From: Melanocharis versteri
Taxonomy: Eukaryota > Chordata > Aves > Passeriformes > Melanocharitidae
Direction: 5' to 3'
Length of the DNA: 64,000 nucleotides
Assembly (NCBI GenBank): GCA_013397845.1
Contig: VZTG01003746.1
Location: 1 to 64,000, forward strand
Part shown: positions 1-13,460 of the stretch, piece by piece
Numbering within the stretch: position 1 is the first letter of the stretch
Layout of the letters: each line of letters starts with the position of its first letter
Program-made: the position numbers and the translations under genes
Notes under the pieces: model-generated
Seen by the model: the letters and a program-made list of their open reading frames with translations, nothing else
The model's database searches: none
What the model was told of the DNA's origin: nothing

Positions 1-190
1 CGGGCCGGGCGGCGGCTCCGCTTCCCGCCCCGCGGAGCCGCCCTCGCCCTCGGGACGGAGGTTTCCCCAGGGCCGCTCCTTGGGCCCCTCGCCCCCCCGA
101 CCCCGCGGGCAGAGCGTGGCGTGTCGCTCCCACGCCCAACCTGCCCGTCCTGAAGGAGCGCTTCGCTGGGCGCTCAGGGGTACGGCTTCG
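1..190 (+). promoter_or_regulatory. ARHGAP21: GC/CpG-rich tail, probable ARHGAP21 promoter or first-exon island
   Basis: The first ~190 bases are very GC-rich with many CpG dinucleotides, then composition drops sharply to the AT-rich background. There is no ATG before about position 301 and no consensus splice donor (only weak GT sites near 60 and 180), so no exon boundary is assigned. Its position upstream of the ARHGAP21 exons, on the same strand and with no other gene between, suggests the 3' edge of that gene's CpG-island promoter or 5' untranslated exon. That link is inference. A run of C blocks near 86-108 could form a G-quadruplex on the minus strand. Confidence 0.55.
11..42. repeat. 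11-bp perfect inverted repeat (GC hairpin) in the CpG island
   Basis: Bases 11-21 (GGCGGCTCCGC) are the exact reverse complement of 32-42, with a 10-base spacer. As DNA this is a short inverted repeat. If transcribed it would be a very stable GC stem-loop, which in a 5' untranslated region could slow scanning ribosomes. Whether it is transcribed cannot be told from the window. The arm core GGCGGCTCC recurs in the hairpin at 52208-52229. Confidence 0.8.
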
Positions 191-3100
191 TGCCTGTCAC
201 ATTTCTACCGTGGTGATTTTTAGTAGAAACAAGGGTCTGGCCTCTGACTGCTTGTACCCAGTGCTTGCCACTCTCCTGTCTATCCGCAGCCGCTTATATT
301 AATGATATTTCTATCCATAGCATTTGCTGCTGGAGCGATCCTCTGTGTGTTTAGTTCAGCAGCTTAATAGCATGCCCTATGGTGGCACCATTGCATGTTT
401 TGACTTGCAAGAGAAAGTTTTTAACACAGAACCGTGTCTGATCCTTCTGTGCTCCCTATTAATAGTAACGTCTCTGAAACAACTGTTAACTTCAGATTGA
501 ACAAAATACATATAACAGCATTAGTAGGCTTGTTTTAAGGTTTGTGTTAAGCTTTATTTACAAAGACAAGCTTGATTTTGTGTTTCTCAAAGTTAGAGTA
601 TGTATGTTGTGCTGAAGAAAAAGCTGATTTAAATGTGCATAGGGCTGTGAAATATGTGCTCTTTATATAGGTATTCCCCTTTTGTTTGCTGAAGTTGAAA
701 TACAGTTGAGTGATTTTTAAGCATACAGAACTTTAATTTAAAAGTGTGGGTGGTTTATTGTTTGGTTGTGTTTTTTTGTTTCGTGTGACTTTTTTTTCCT
801 TAGAATACTGAGTTTTAGTTTACTGCTGTCTTGAATTCACCCTTTTGCATTGGTTTGAGAGTGTCACATATGGTATTGTAGGATTTTCCTTTCTGCTATC
901 ACCTCAATTAAGAGATTCTTACAGTCTCTTAAAGCCAGGTGGGTTAGGTGAGGATAAAATCAGAGTCTTAAGTAAGAAAGAGCACAGAAGATGTTAAGAC
1001 TTTGTGATAAAATACAGCTGAAAAACAGTGCCATGTTTGGAGAACCTGTTCTTCAATACTGTTCAGATAGTTTGGGAAGAAGGAGAAAACCACATGTCTA
1101 AGGGTAAAAATTAGTATCTGCTTTTCAATTCTGTCACATGGAAACTTCTGGTCTTCTGCACTGGCCCTTGTTATAATCTACCTCTCCCTGTGGTGGTAAG
1201 CCTTAACAAGGCCTGTGGCACTTTTGAAGCTCATCATGTTAAAGCTGTCTAATTGGGGACTACTAATAGGTGTGGAATTGCAAAATGAAGTGCTCTGCCT
1301 GTTGTTTTGCCAGGTACTTACATGTTGGAGTTAAAATGTAACTGGCAGAAAACATGCGCTCAGACCGGTGATTGCCTTAATCACAGCAGGCCTGATGTAA
1401 TCTTTGCTTGAACTTAGACAGCCCTGGTGAATGTCTGATCAAGGTTGCAGTGCGTTTTCAGTTGCCTTCGTGTAATATTGCTGCATGTCTTAAAATTCAG
1501 TTTATTTTCTTACAACTTTACTTTCGTAGATTTGTGTAAAATGCCAGGGGATTGAGGATTTGTGGCTTGGCATCTGCTCAGTTCAGTTGACGGAATAGTT
1601 ACTGTGTACAGTGCTTCATGTGCTGTATGTGAGCAAATCCCTTTAACTGAAGTCTCTCTTGTTTGTATTGAACAGTAAGAATGGCTTTTCTGTTTAAAAA
1701 ATCAGAAAACACTTTCAATGAAAAACAATTACTATAAAAAAGGACTTCAGGTTTTTAAAAAATTGCTGCAGTTGCAGGGGTTTATAGTATTCTAATACTG
1801 ATGTGTGAGGTATTAGCAATATTGGGAAATGATTTATGGTTTTGGGACACTGAATCCCATATGGTGTTTGCAATTTAATGCAGTAATTAGGTCATCTACA
1901 TTTAATGTTTAGGTGTAGACCTATACACACAGCAGGTTGTCACGAGGAAGACTCCAGGCATAGCCGTTGTTCACCATAGACAAGGGAGTTGCAACAGAAA
2001 TTAGGATTTTCAATCAGTTTATGGTTTTGGAAATGCATAGCTGTAATCATCAAGGTTTGAGCAAGAACTGAAGAACTTGTCCTCTAGCTTCAAGATCAGT
2101 GGTCAGACTAAGAAAGGGAATGTCTAATTGAGAAGTGGTGCTTCTGTGGATCTTTGTGTATGCAGGTAGGAGAATCGAGGACATGCGATTTGAGTCCTCT
2201 GGATACCGTGTGTGTTGGTTGATAACTGTGTTTTGTTCTGGATGCCTGCCTACTCTGGTATTAAGTTCCATTTGGTCATGCCTTGCTGTGTTTTCTATTT
2301 TTATTTTCACTTCATCTGTTTTTGGTTTTCCTTTTGACACTGTACCTGGTGGTCTTTTTCACTTCAGAGCCCCTTCACTGAAACGGTTGCTGCGAACAAA
2401 GATTGCACATTCAGGCTTGCAGGCTCCGTCTGAACATGGAGCGCCTGTTCAAAGGGACAGGTCACGTATTCTGGGCTCCTGGGGGAGCTGGCAGAGAGGG
2501 CCGGGGACTCTCGGGGCTCTTTGCCATTCTGTTTGAAATCTGACACACGTTTACAAATGGAAGAATTGCTGGGCCTATGTTCATAAGGACAGATAAGTGA
2601 GAGCATGTTCTTTCTGGCCTTTAGATTAATAAGCATCAGCTATCTCTGTTCTGTCAGGTTGTAGCGGTGTTTTGCTGGAGAGTTTGAGCCCTGCTGAGGT
2701 ACAGGCAGTACTGCTTCAGTCACAACATACCACCTACAGGCCTGTCCAGATTCGAGGCTGGAGCTGGTGTCTTCGTTAGTGTAAATTTAATTTCCCATTC
2801 TTTGCCTAGAAAGGCACAACAAAAAGTGCTTTTATTTTTTGGTTTTTTTTTTCTTTTCTGCTCCTACTGTTTTGCATTTAAAGAAGTGCTATATCTCTTT
2901 GTGGTATAGTTTACTGTTAATCTGTATTAAAAGTACATTCTGAACATTAAATGCAGGTTGAAGAAAATATTAAGCACGCTGTGTGTGGCCTTAAAAGCCA
3001 AATTTTAATTCTTAGCAATACTGTTTCCCCAGTTTATGAATACTAAAATGAGTACTAAAAATACTTTATCAAATAATTTTATTAAGACTGATATTTTTCT

Positions 3101-6100
3101 TTTGGTTTTGTTACGTGTTTTTGTTTTGCTTAGCAGGTGAGTTGTTAGTAATAGTGAATGGTCTTTAGTAATTCCGAAGAGCTTCTGTATTTGTCAAAAG
3201 TGAGAAATATATTTCCAAAGACTTCTGCTAAAAAAAAAAAAAAGAGGTTTATCAGTACTTGCTTTGTAATCACAACTTCAGAGAAGAATTTCAGGGAAGA
3301 AAACCCCACAATATTTTTACTCCTACACCTTATCAGAGAGAGCGCAACTGCGTAAACTGAAGAGAAGCATGTGCTGGGTCAGGAACCAGAGAAGGGCAAT
3401 GATGGCACTAAAAATAGAAAATCATTTGCCTTCTCGGTAACAATAATGAATATATAGTTTACTATTTTAACAGCCTGGTTGGGATGACTGGTAAACTTCA
3501 AGTGGTGACTCCCAGGTGTTACATCTCTCCACTATCAGAGCAGAATGTCAATCTTTCTGTAATTGTGCCTGTAAACATGTGAACTGTTCTAGAACTCTGT
3601 GTTGGGTATTGGTGCTTTTTCTATGCCTGATACTCAGATGCTGGAAGGTATAATTGTAATGTTAAAGATCAGAATTAGAGAAATCCATTTGTAGGATTTT
3701 ATATGTCAAATAGTGTACAATACTGGTTGTTAGAAGTGTACATTATTTAGGGTGATACAGAATTCTGCACAAAGCTTCCGTTTAATACATTCAGTATAAA
3801 TACCAGCCTTACCAGGAGTTTTGGTTGCAGCTGTTCAAAACGCTTGAGTCAAATCCTGTTTAATCATGCAAGCATAATGCTGACTTCTGCTCTGATTTAT
3901 GTCAGCATAAGCCCAGGATAATTTGACAAAACATGGAGCTCTTCCATGAGGAAATGTTGCATATTTGATAAGTGACAATATGAAGCAGGAAATAGTTCCT
4001 TCAAGAAAAGAAAGGTGTCTGTCTTCACATGTAACTGCATTTAATGTGTTTTTCTAAAGTGACTTTTAGCTTCTCAGTTATACAACTTTGTTGATTGTAC
4101 CACTTTGGTATAATTGTCTGAAAAAAATACTTCTGCAGGAGAAACACAATGGACTGAGAGTATCTTGAGCTGTGTCTGTATGAAATAATTGCACTTACTG
4201 CATGCAGTATATGTATTATACAACTGAACTTCTTTCTTTAGCAGGTTTGACAAACATCAGAGCACTAAGTTGACTTTTTTCTCTGTATAAGCTATTTTTA
4301 ATGATTTTTCATTATTAAGATGCAAAAGTAACTTCTGCTACTTCAGGCATATTATTTCATGTCATTTGTATTTACTTACACGCAAAAACAATTGAGAGAA
4401 TGATTGGGGAAGAGGAGCTGTTTAATTTCACGCACTGTATGCATTTGTGATCTTTTATCTCTTGTATCTTCGAAAACATCTTACTGTAGGTGGATAACCA
4501 AATCATAACTGAACAGTATGGGCTCTGAAAAGAGTAAAAGCTGGTATTTTTTTTCTTTAATTCTCTGAGTACATACATATGTGGCTGTGTAAATGATGAT
4601 TATAATACAAACGTGTGCAACCTGTGAGCCTTACTAAAAGAAAAAAATTATCTTTCTAAGGAAGACTAAGTAGCAGTGTTAGGCTAAGCTGTTAGGAATG
4701 TATACTGGTGCTTTATAGCCGATGTTTTTGTTTTTTTCTCTGATAACAACTGGAAGAAAAAAATTGAGATTTTCTAGCATTCAGAGCTTGTGTGCTATTC
4801 TTCCTTGCAGTTGTTTGTGTGTTAAATGGCATAGAATAGGAAGCAGGTGTAAAAAATTACAAAATGATGTTAAATGAAAACAAGATTTATTTCTTGTGGT
4901 TAACAGAAGTCATTGTTTTAAAAAAAGCATGAGTTAGCCCTGCTATAAATGTTGAGGCTTTTAAGCTGCATTGAAACAGTCTGAATTGGTAGTACTCCAG
5001 AAGTCAGTCTGGTGGGCTGTTAGATGTAATTCCATGGTTGTAGAAGCTGTCAGAGCCTATGATCTCGTCAAAACCTTGAACTTGGGGCCTTGCTACAGAG
5101 GAAGTGTTTGTCCGCCTGCCACAATAGATAATGGATGTATACTAAAAATATGTTATGCTAAGCATAGTACACAGACAGTGGATGCGAGTTATGCTGTCTG
5201 GTCAGATTGATTTCTTTTTACAGAAATCATGTAACACTTAACCTACATTTCATATTATAAACGGGCAATTATAGGTGCTGTGCATTTCTGCTGTCCAGAT
5301 CCTTCTTATGTCATGTAATTTTTATTATTTTTGCAAAGACACTTCCATGGTGTTTTTTGCCCATCACCCAGTAGTAGGCACACACAGTAGAAGTATAATG
5401 GGTGGGAGCAGTGACATGAAACAAGCTTTGATTGTGTTCATGTCAGAGGCTTGACACGTCTTGTAAACCTGAAAGTGCATTATCTTAGAGCTGCAAGGTG
5501 GGATTAAGCTGTTTTATGTATACAGTTCCTGCGTACATAAAGGTTATTTAATGGGAAGGCTTCCTCTGTGGTGTGTTTTTCCTTTTTGTTGTTGTTTTTT
5601 TTTTTTTTAAACCATGGTGAAATGCATTTTTCATTTACTCTAATTAGATGGGAACTCTGGCTACTCTCTGAATTATTGTTTACTTTGGTAACAGGGAAAC
5701 AATTTTCTGAATTTACTGTTTGATGACTGTGTTGGACTTGAAGAGAACTCTTCTGGAGAGGTGATACTAGAGTTTAGTGGTTGGATCGCTTGGTAATAGG
5801 ATGGTAAAGATTAGGCACAACTGTATGCTTTGTTCTCAGCATCGCTGTGAACTACTGCATTTTTTGCATTGGTGTACCCTGTTCTGTATGTCAGGCAGTT
5901 GTGTTCAGCAGAAAGTGTTGCTGCTTTATATTTTCTGTTCTAGATTTTTGCATTGAGAACTTGTAGATCAGAACTTGCAGCTCTCTGTACAGCATGTTTG
6001 AGAGAGCATGATACAAGTCATGTTGGTAAATATTTGGTGCTGGGCACAGGAAGTTCTGTGTGGGCATTCTGGAAAAACACAAACAGCCGTTTAGATTTTG

Positions 6101-6584
6101 ACTCTGGCTTGCAACCATGAGTATACACCTTTGGGGGTGTAGGTAGTAGGCTTATTTTTCTTCTAAATTTATTTCCATTTGCCAGCAGCTGCTGCTTTGG
6201 TGAGAGTGAATGAGGTGCCTCCTTAGAGGACATGGCTAATTACAGATTGTCTATTGGTGGAGGGGGGCACTCTGTGATAGACATTTTCTTTTATGTGTGT
6301 TTCATTTGCATAATGTGTTAGGACACACAGTATGGACTGCATTAAGCACTAGCAAATATGCTGTAGAGAATAATCTTGCACTGGCATCACTGAGTTGGCT
6401 GGATAACATAATCTTCCATATTTTAAATTTCGGGGTTTATATTTGTATGTTTGAAGGGCCAGGGACAAGAAATCAAATAGAAAACAGTATAAACAGTATT
6501 GAGGAGAGATTTTAAATGCTTTTGAGTAACAGTTGCAGTTGGTACAAATAGGTTGAAAAGAGAAACCTGAACTTGTGCAGGGAT

Positions 6585-6672
6585 TTAGGTTTTTGTTTGT
6601 TTGTGTGGGTTTTTTGTTTTGTTTTGTTTTTTTGTGTGGGGGGGGTTTTTTGGGTGGGGTTGTTTGGTTTCT
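6585..6672 (+). repeat. GT-rich low-complexity tract with quadruplex-type G runs
   Basis: The + strand is almost purely G and T, with repeated GTTT and GTTTT units. It includes a run of eight G (6638-6645) followed by GGG and GGGG blocks. Bases 6638-6659 fit a three-tetrad G-quadruplex pattern with loops of seven bases or fewer if the G8 run supplies two of the four runs. If the locus is transcribed as inferred, this is the non-template strand. Confidence 0.75.
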
Positions 6673-9600
6673 TTAACCTAATAGAAATGGTAGTGTACCC
6701 TCCTATTTGTATGTATGTATATCTCTTTGTACACTTTGAAATACTGTTTCTTATTAAAACTGTACTGCAAACCAGTCACCCTTTAAAGGACTGTATTTTG
6801 TTCTCTTCTAGGTTAGTTTTTCATCTAAATATTTGGGGCTTTTTGTGTTACAAAGTTTGAGACATAAGAGAGTGAACAATCCTGTAATAAAAAAATTTTA
6901 AAAATCAAAGCTTCTTAAATTGTCTTAAATGTTAATGTTGAATATATCTGCGTACTTCTCTTAGTCTAAGTGCAGGGGCAGAAAAGACTAGAATTCAAAT
7001 GCTGATGCGGTTGATGCGATTTAAAACTTTGAGGTGAATAGGTGTCTTGGATACCACTTGTTCTGTCCATGGGATGAGCTAAAAGAGAATATTTTGAACT
7101 CTCAAGAATTCCTTACAGATCACTTGGCTTGTGGCAGACAGATACAGTCTGCCCAGTGATACATTCACAGCATTGAGGTGGACTCAACTCTGAAAACTAA
7201 AACTGAGCTCAAACTACAACTTAAGTTGCGGTTTTATATTGGAAAACTGCACATGGAGAGATGTTGTTCAAAAACTAGTTTACGGAGCTAAAGTCATGGG
7301 GATTTCAAAACACAATTCCAGTTATTTTTGAGGAAAGCACGACGTTATAATTTGTTGAAGGTCTGTCCTGATGTAATAGAAGTGGAAGTAGTTGATTTCC
7401 TAAGAAGCTTGACAAGATATTTAAGTACAATTCTTCAATTAAAGTTTATGGTAGTTTAGACATATTTGAATGTATATATCCTCAGTTCCATAGTGTTTAA
7501 GAGGGCTAGTGGTCAGTCAGCCCTTGCAGGACTATGCAAAGCTATCAAAATTTCCTTTTGATGCAAGAGTTGAGAACTGAAACATTTTGTTGTTCTTCTT
7601 TTTGGTCAGCAAAAGAAGCAGCAGGTCTAGTATGTGCTCCTCAAGCAGGTGACTCTTCTTACCTTTGTAAGACAAAGATCTGGTTAGGATTATCTCCAAA
7701 AGAAGTGCTGCAGTTTTCATGTAACAAGCTGTCCCATTGCACTTCATGCTTTGTTATTGTTGTTGTGCTTTTCTTCTCAGCTCTCTAATTTTGATGCAAC
7801 TTTGATAGGGAGCCTGTGACTCCAGTGAAAAGTATTCTAATGTATAGCCACAAACATTTCTTATTCCTCAATGGCTGTAAAATCTGACTTGTTCCTTCTT
7901 GCATGCATTTTAAAATTTTATTATCCTCAATCACCATGGTAAAAGGTGAGTAAGTAAACTTTGCCTGGAGTAATCAATTTTCATGGCAATTTTACAGGCC
8001 TTCTGCTCCATACTCTGTACTTACACTGTTTTTGTATGGGTCTGTCTAAATACAGTCTCACATTTTCTGTATGCTTTAGTTATTTTCTTAAAATATGTTG
8101 GGGAAGTTGCTTTGGAGCTGCTTGTGAGGTGGGATTTAAACACGGTCTTTCTTTTCTTAAGGAAAGAAGAATGAATGGCTTGTGTGCTGCTCTCGGGGTA
8201 TTAAAGATTCCCATCTTGCCAAATTAGCAATAATATGAAAGTTGGAAGAGTGAAGCAAGTGAACATGAATAACCTTCAGTATTACTTGCAATCTGTGCAT
8301 CTGAATTGGATGCTGGAGAAATTCAGTAGCAGTAAGTAGTTTGGCAAGCTGGTATTCTGATCTTAATGTCATGGAGGTGGTCTTACAAGCTCGCTGGTTG
8401 CATCTCTTTTGTTAGCGTTTTAATTTTTTTAGAACATGAGAAGTGGTATTCCCGCTTTTTGAAAGTACTGCATACAGAACCAAAATGGTCCTTGTAGCTG
8501 AGTCTGTGCAACAAAGGGTTTTTTTCTGTATGAAAGTGTTATGAAACATTATGTTGTAGAATGGATGCTGGCCAATACAGGTAGCCTTTCATAGCCCATG
8601 CCCTTTAGGTGGTGTTTTTTGTGAGTTCAAAACTGTAGGTGGTTTTGAGTAATTTTCTCTCCATTTGCACTGTGACTGAGGCTACGATTTAGCTGTGTAT
8701 CTAAATAGGTCTGGTAGCTTTCTGCTGTTTTCATGAGTTAAATGGCAATGGAGAGGTAAAGGGCTTCTTTTGTTATCTTTCTTTGTAGAGCAGTTTTGCT
8801 TGCTGATAGTTATTCAGATTAGTGAAGATGAATTGTCTGTGCAGAAATGCCAAAGGACTTTCTTCAGCACTACTTGATATAAAATGTGCGTAAATGTCAA
8901 AGTGTTATGTCACATATAAAATACTGAGAGGTAATGATTTACCAGGAGCTCATGGGTGAAATCTTTAATGTTCTGGTAGGTGACTTCAAGGATTAAGCAG
9001 CACCTTAATGCTTGGTGTTGGTCAAAAGAGCAAATTGTTATCCATTTCCTAATAATTTCGAACAGACAATGTTCTCTGTTATGCCTCAGTATATAAATCC
9101 ATAGTGCACTTGGAGCTGGTGTGTCTATGTTCCATCTCCCTCCATTTTTCCACATCTCAGAAACAATACAGTAGAGCTGGAAAAGTTGTGGAGAAAAGCT
9201 GACTATGATAATTGAATATATGGAGTTGTTTCTGTATCAAACCCAAGAAAGGAAGCTAGGACTTGGCAGTGGGAAAGAGGAGACTAGAGACAGACAGGCG
9301 ATGTTAAAATGTTGTAGCTTTCTCTGTCTCCATCTTGAATTTCTCTGGATCAGCTCTTTACTATCTACACCAAGAAATTAGAGGTGTCAGATGAGCGTGG
9401 CAGGGTGAGAACAAGCAAAAGGAGATGGTCCTTTGCATAAAAATTAATTAAGCTTGTTACTCTGCACCGTATTATTTTGGAAGCTAAAAGCGTGTGTGTA
9501 ACCCAGATATATTTTTGAAAGAGCAATGCTTTTAGAGTTACTCAATACCCTTGTAGTGGAATGAGTTATGGATTTGTGAATAATTAAAGCTGGGAGGATA

Positions 9601-11220
9601 GTCTAGTGATACTTGTTTCTGTGTTCTTTCTAGTTATTCACAGCTCTCTGTATTTGTCACTGTAAGATCCGGGCTAGTTGAATCTTTGATCTGATCTACA
9701 GGTGTTCTTACATGTTGCAGTGCTGATTCCATAATAGCTCATCAGGATTCCTTCTGCTTTCAGGAGGTTCTGTACCAAGCCTGATGAAACAAGGCAGCTG
9801 TTGGTGATCAGCAACAGGAAATGGAGTTTTTCAAATATTCAGGTCTGGGCCTATTTTTGCTTCTTGAAGAAACCAAACTTACGTCTTTGGTTTTACTTGC
9901 TTTTGTTAAAGTTGTTTCATCATATGGGTCTCATGTTTTCCAGTTTTAATAAGCTAAAATGAAATGCACCATTGCCAGCTTTTGTGTTCACTCCATCTCT
10001 TCTCCACCCCCTTCCCAGCTGAAGGAGAACACAAGGTGATTGGGGATTGTACACAGAAGTTATATATGCCGTTGTACTTTAATTTCTTTTCTACTTGTTT
10101 GCAGTCAGGCAAGTGCTTTTTTTGCCTGTAGAATAGTTTTCTATGTCACCTTTTTAGTGGACTGCATTACATTGCAGGACTTAATTTTTGATTCCAGGTC
10201 TTATTGCAGCAGCAAACCCGGTAAATCCCTTAGATCCTGTGGAAAACTCCTTTCTCCTTTTGTGATGAATGATGCTGCTGGGACTTCTGCTTGCTGTAGA
10301 ATAGCTACTCCTCTTTCACTCCATTTCTACAGCTTAAGGGAAGGAAATAGCACTTTCAGAGGCTACACAGCAAGCGACATAGCTCCAAAGGGGTGGGACT
10401 GGGTGATGTACAGATAGGGAAAGGACTGGAGGGAGCAGCTCCATCTGGCAAAATGAAACTTTTTCCCTTCACCAGTCCTGAAAATCAGTTATCCAGAAGG
10501 TAAGGGAAAAAAGAAAAGGTAAACTTCTACCTAAACAACTTGGAAATGAGATGGCCACAAAAATAGTTTTGTTGAGTTGGAGTTTTTGTCTTTTGTAGGT
10601 GGGCAGACAAATAACCTCCACCCCCAAAAACTATTTTTAAAACTAGATCTAAAATGCTAAAAGGCATCTGTGGCTAAGATGGTTTCTGCTCCTGTAATCA
10701 GTGGTTCATGACTGAGAAACTAAATTCTTTAATGTGTGTGAGTAGAGACAGTGGTAATATTAGACAGTTACTCAGCAAGGCGTGTTCAGGGTAAACAGTC
10801 CTCACTGGTAAGTTTGTCTGGAGAGAATAATTTTTTCCTTGTTTCATTTAAATCGAGGACTTGTATAAACTTAGGAAAAAATCTTGTATTCAGTTAAGAA
10901 TTCTGTGATGCCTGTTTTTCACACTATCCTGCTGTGAGTTTATTTGGGAAAAAGATTCTCCCCTTGCAACTCCCTCAGCATGTTAACCTTTTATACATTT
11001 CATGGCAAGCATTCAGTGGCTTAAATTTTGGATGATGCAACATCAGTAAGTGATGTAATGGTTGTCTATAAGCTTCTTTGCAGTTCACAATGGGAATCTG
11101 AAGTTTGGAAACAGATTATTTTTCTGTGTTAGGTTCTGTGTCTGCTGTGAGGAAGGTAAAGTACAAACGCCACAATCCTCTTGTTTTGGATAGTGCCAAA
11201 AAATGAATAATGGTATTTTA

Positions 11221-11308
11221 GTTAGGGGTTTTTTAGTTTGCGGTTATTGGGTAAGTTTGTTTGGTGGTGTGTGGGTGGTGGTTTGGTTTTTTGTTTTTTT
11301 TCTTTTTT
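11221..11308 (+). repeat. GT-rich low-complexity tract
   Basis: Another strand-asymmetric tract made mainly of G and T on +, with GGTGGTG-like units grading into poly-T with one or two C interruptions. No target-site duplication or body of a retroelement is visible beside it, so it looks like an expanded simple tract rather than a retroelement tail. Confidence 0.65.
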
Positions 11309-13460
11309 TAAATATTGGATTTTTTTTAAAAATTCAAACCATTAATGCTACTAAATGAGTTAAGGGGAAGGCATTATGTGTGAGATTAAAACCAGGATTT
11401 GTGGGAGTGACTTGACCTTAAATTCAGTTAATACTGTGGTGACTTCCCCCACTTGGATAATCTGGTCTGGCAGATTTCTCTTTCCTGCTTAGGACCCAAG
11501 ATACCTTGAGCTTTCATTCCTTGGAAAGTGCCTGTAGTCTTCCCTACTTTTGTAAGTGAGAAAGCTGGGATTACAAGAATATGTCCTCAGCTGAGTGTTG
11601 CTAGCCTTTTCAATGCATGAGGAGCCGTGGTTGTCCTTTCTCTGTGTTCTTTATCCCATGGTGCAGTTGTTTTTTGTGGAACTTGATTTCTTTATGCAAA
11701 GACGCTTCTCATTTGGGAAGGAAATACAACTAGTTGCATTTTGGAATGATTCACTAGAGAAGGATCTTCCAATTTATTCTTACTACTTAATAAAGCCTTT
11801 CTGGCCTATGTGCATGTTATTTCACAAGCCTGTTTTTCTCTGTTACCTTATTTACAAATGGCTGTTACAAAGTGGCAGTAGAGGCTTTACTTTTCCATTA
11901 TACTGTTTTGTGCTTGGAGTTCCAATGAGTTCTGAGAAGTTCCATTGTATTTATTGTTTTAAATGATTGAAGTCCAGACTATTTCTTATTCTTAAGTGGA
12001 GATTTAGGTTAGATGATTTCAGAAATGATAAAAAAATGTCGGAAGACATCTTGTGTTGCTTTTGTTAATGAAAGTTTTCTAATAATTGTGAAAAAAAAGT
12101 ATTTAGTCTAACTTAAAATAGTAAAATAGGAAAATTACATTTATTCATACTTCATAAATAGCCTTTTCAGCTGGAGATGGTTCTGGACTTCAGCAGGCTT
12201 TGGATCAGTGGTTCTAATAAATGAGCCTTTGAAAAAATTCTTTAATTCTTTTGAAAATCAGTTTTGCCTATTCTGTTCTTTAATGCTGACTGCTTTTTGT
12301 ATTATGTACTAGAATATAAATAGATAGTTTAAATTGTATACTTTCTTCAGACCTTCTTTTGGAGAGAAAAGTGTCAGGTTTAAGCAAAAATACCCCAAGC
12401 AACTAACATTTTCTTCAATTGTTAGAGTAAAAAGCCTACAAATACCAGTTTTTTGTGTAATGCAAGACCATATATGCTATAGGAAACCTGGCATGCTGTT
12501 ATATATGAATTCACAGCATGAAAATATGAAGAATGTTGTAAAAATAACTTTATTTTGAAGTTCAACATGCAGTGGAAGTAGATACATTTGTTTCAGGAAC
12601 AGAAAGTTTATCTTTTTATACATACAACTCCTTTATTACTCAAAGTTAGAGGGCAAGAAAGCTTGTCTGTTTAAAGGAAATCTGTGAGGAATGAGACCTG
12701 CTTTTTTGAATGTATGTAACTTGAAAGTGTTGTAGGTATGTCTCCGAAACCAGGCAAATAAGACTCTTTGCTGTGAAAGTAGTACAAGTTGTGAATTTGA
12801 AAAATGTAAATTTAATCTAAAAAAAAAAAAAAAGCAAAGCTAAAAGAAATTCTTGAGCATCTTTCCATAGCAAGTCATGGACTGAAGTATAATTATACTT
12901 CATCTAGTGTCTCCTTCCAGCATTAACAGACTCTGCCTGTTTTAAGAGAGTTTTGTCTTCCTGGTGTGGTTTTGTTTTCTGTAGTTACCGCAGGATTTTA
13001 CCTGGAGCCTAGAAACCACTGCTGTACCTGCAGCAATCTCTCTTTGGTGTTAGATCTATGACTTGAGAGTTTCTGGCCCTCTGAGAGCAATATTGAGGTG
13101 AATTTGTTCTTCTGTTTCCTCCTTCTTTCCATATACACATGTGATTATATGTTATAATTGTATAAGTGGTTGCTGAAACTGGAGTTTCAGAAAATGCATG
13201 AATAGCATCTAAATGAGAATGACAGAGAAATAATGGATACACTTTTACACTTACCTTCAGGGTCCTGTGTGCATGTTAGCAGGGGGTATTGCCAGACTAT
13301 ACTGGACATGAGCAGGTAGGGGATGTTAGGCATTTGAGCTAGAATGTAATGTTTCACCAAAAATAGTCTGAACCTGACTTGTCTGCAGCTCCGATTTGTG
13401 TAGGTGCTGTAAAATGCTTTCTCACTACTGAAAATATGGCACAGATTTAAAACTGGTTTT

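Larger units (their letters stand above)
191..13460 (+). other. ARHGAP21: Non-coding segment, 5' part of presumed ARHGAP21 intron 1
   Basis: About 13 kb of AT-rich sequence with frequent stops in all frames. It holds homopolymers (A14 at 3230-3243, T14 at 5595-5608, A15 at 12819-12833) and two GT-rich tracts listed separately. Open frames here, for example 2135-2536 and 10040-10417 on + and 11595-11966 on +, show no recognisable domain and are no longer than expected by chance. I see no RNA gene or interspersed repeat. Confidence 0.6.

Noticed and set aside
2135..2536. 133-codon + frame
   Set aside because: No recognisable domain; hydrophobic start then random composition, in intron with no splice logic; within chance length.
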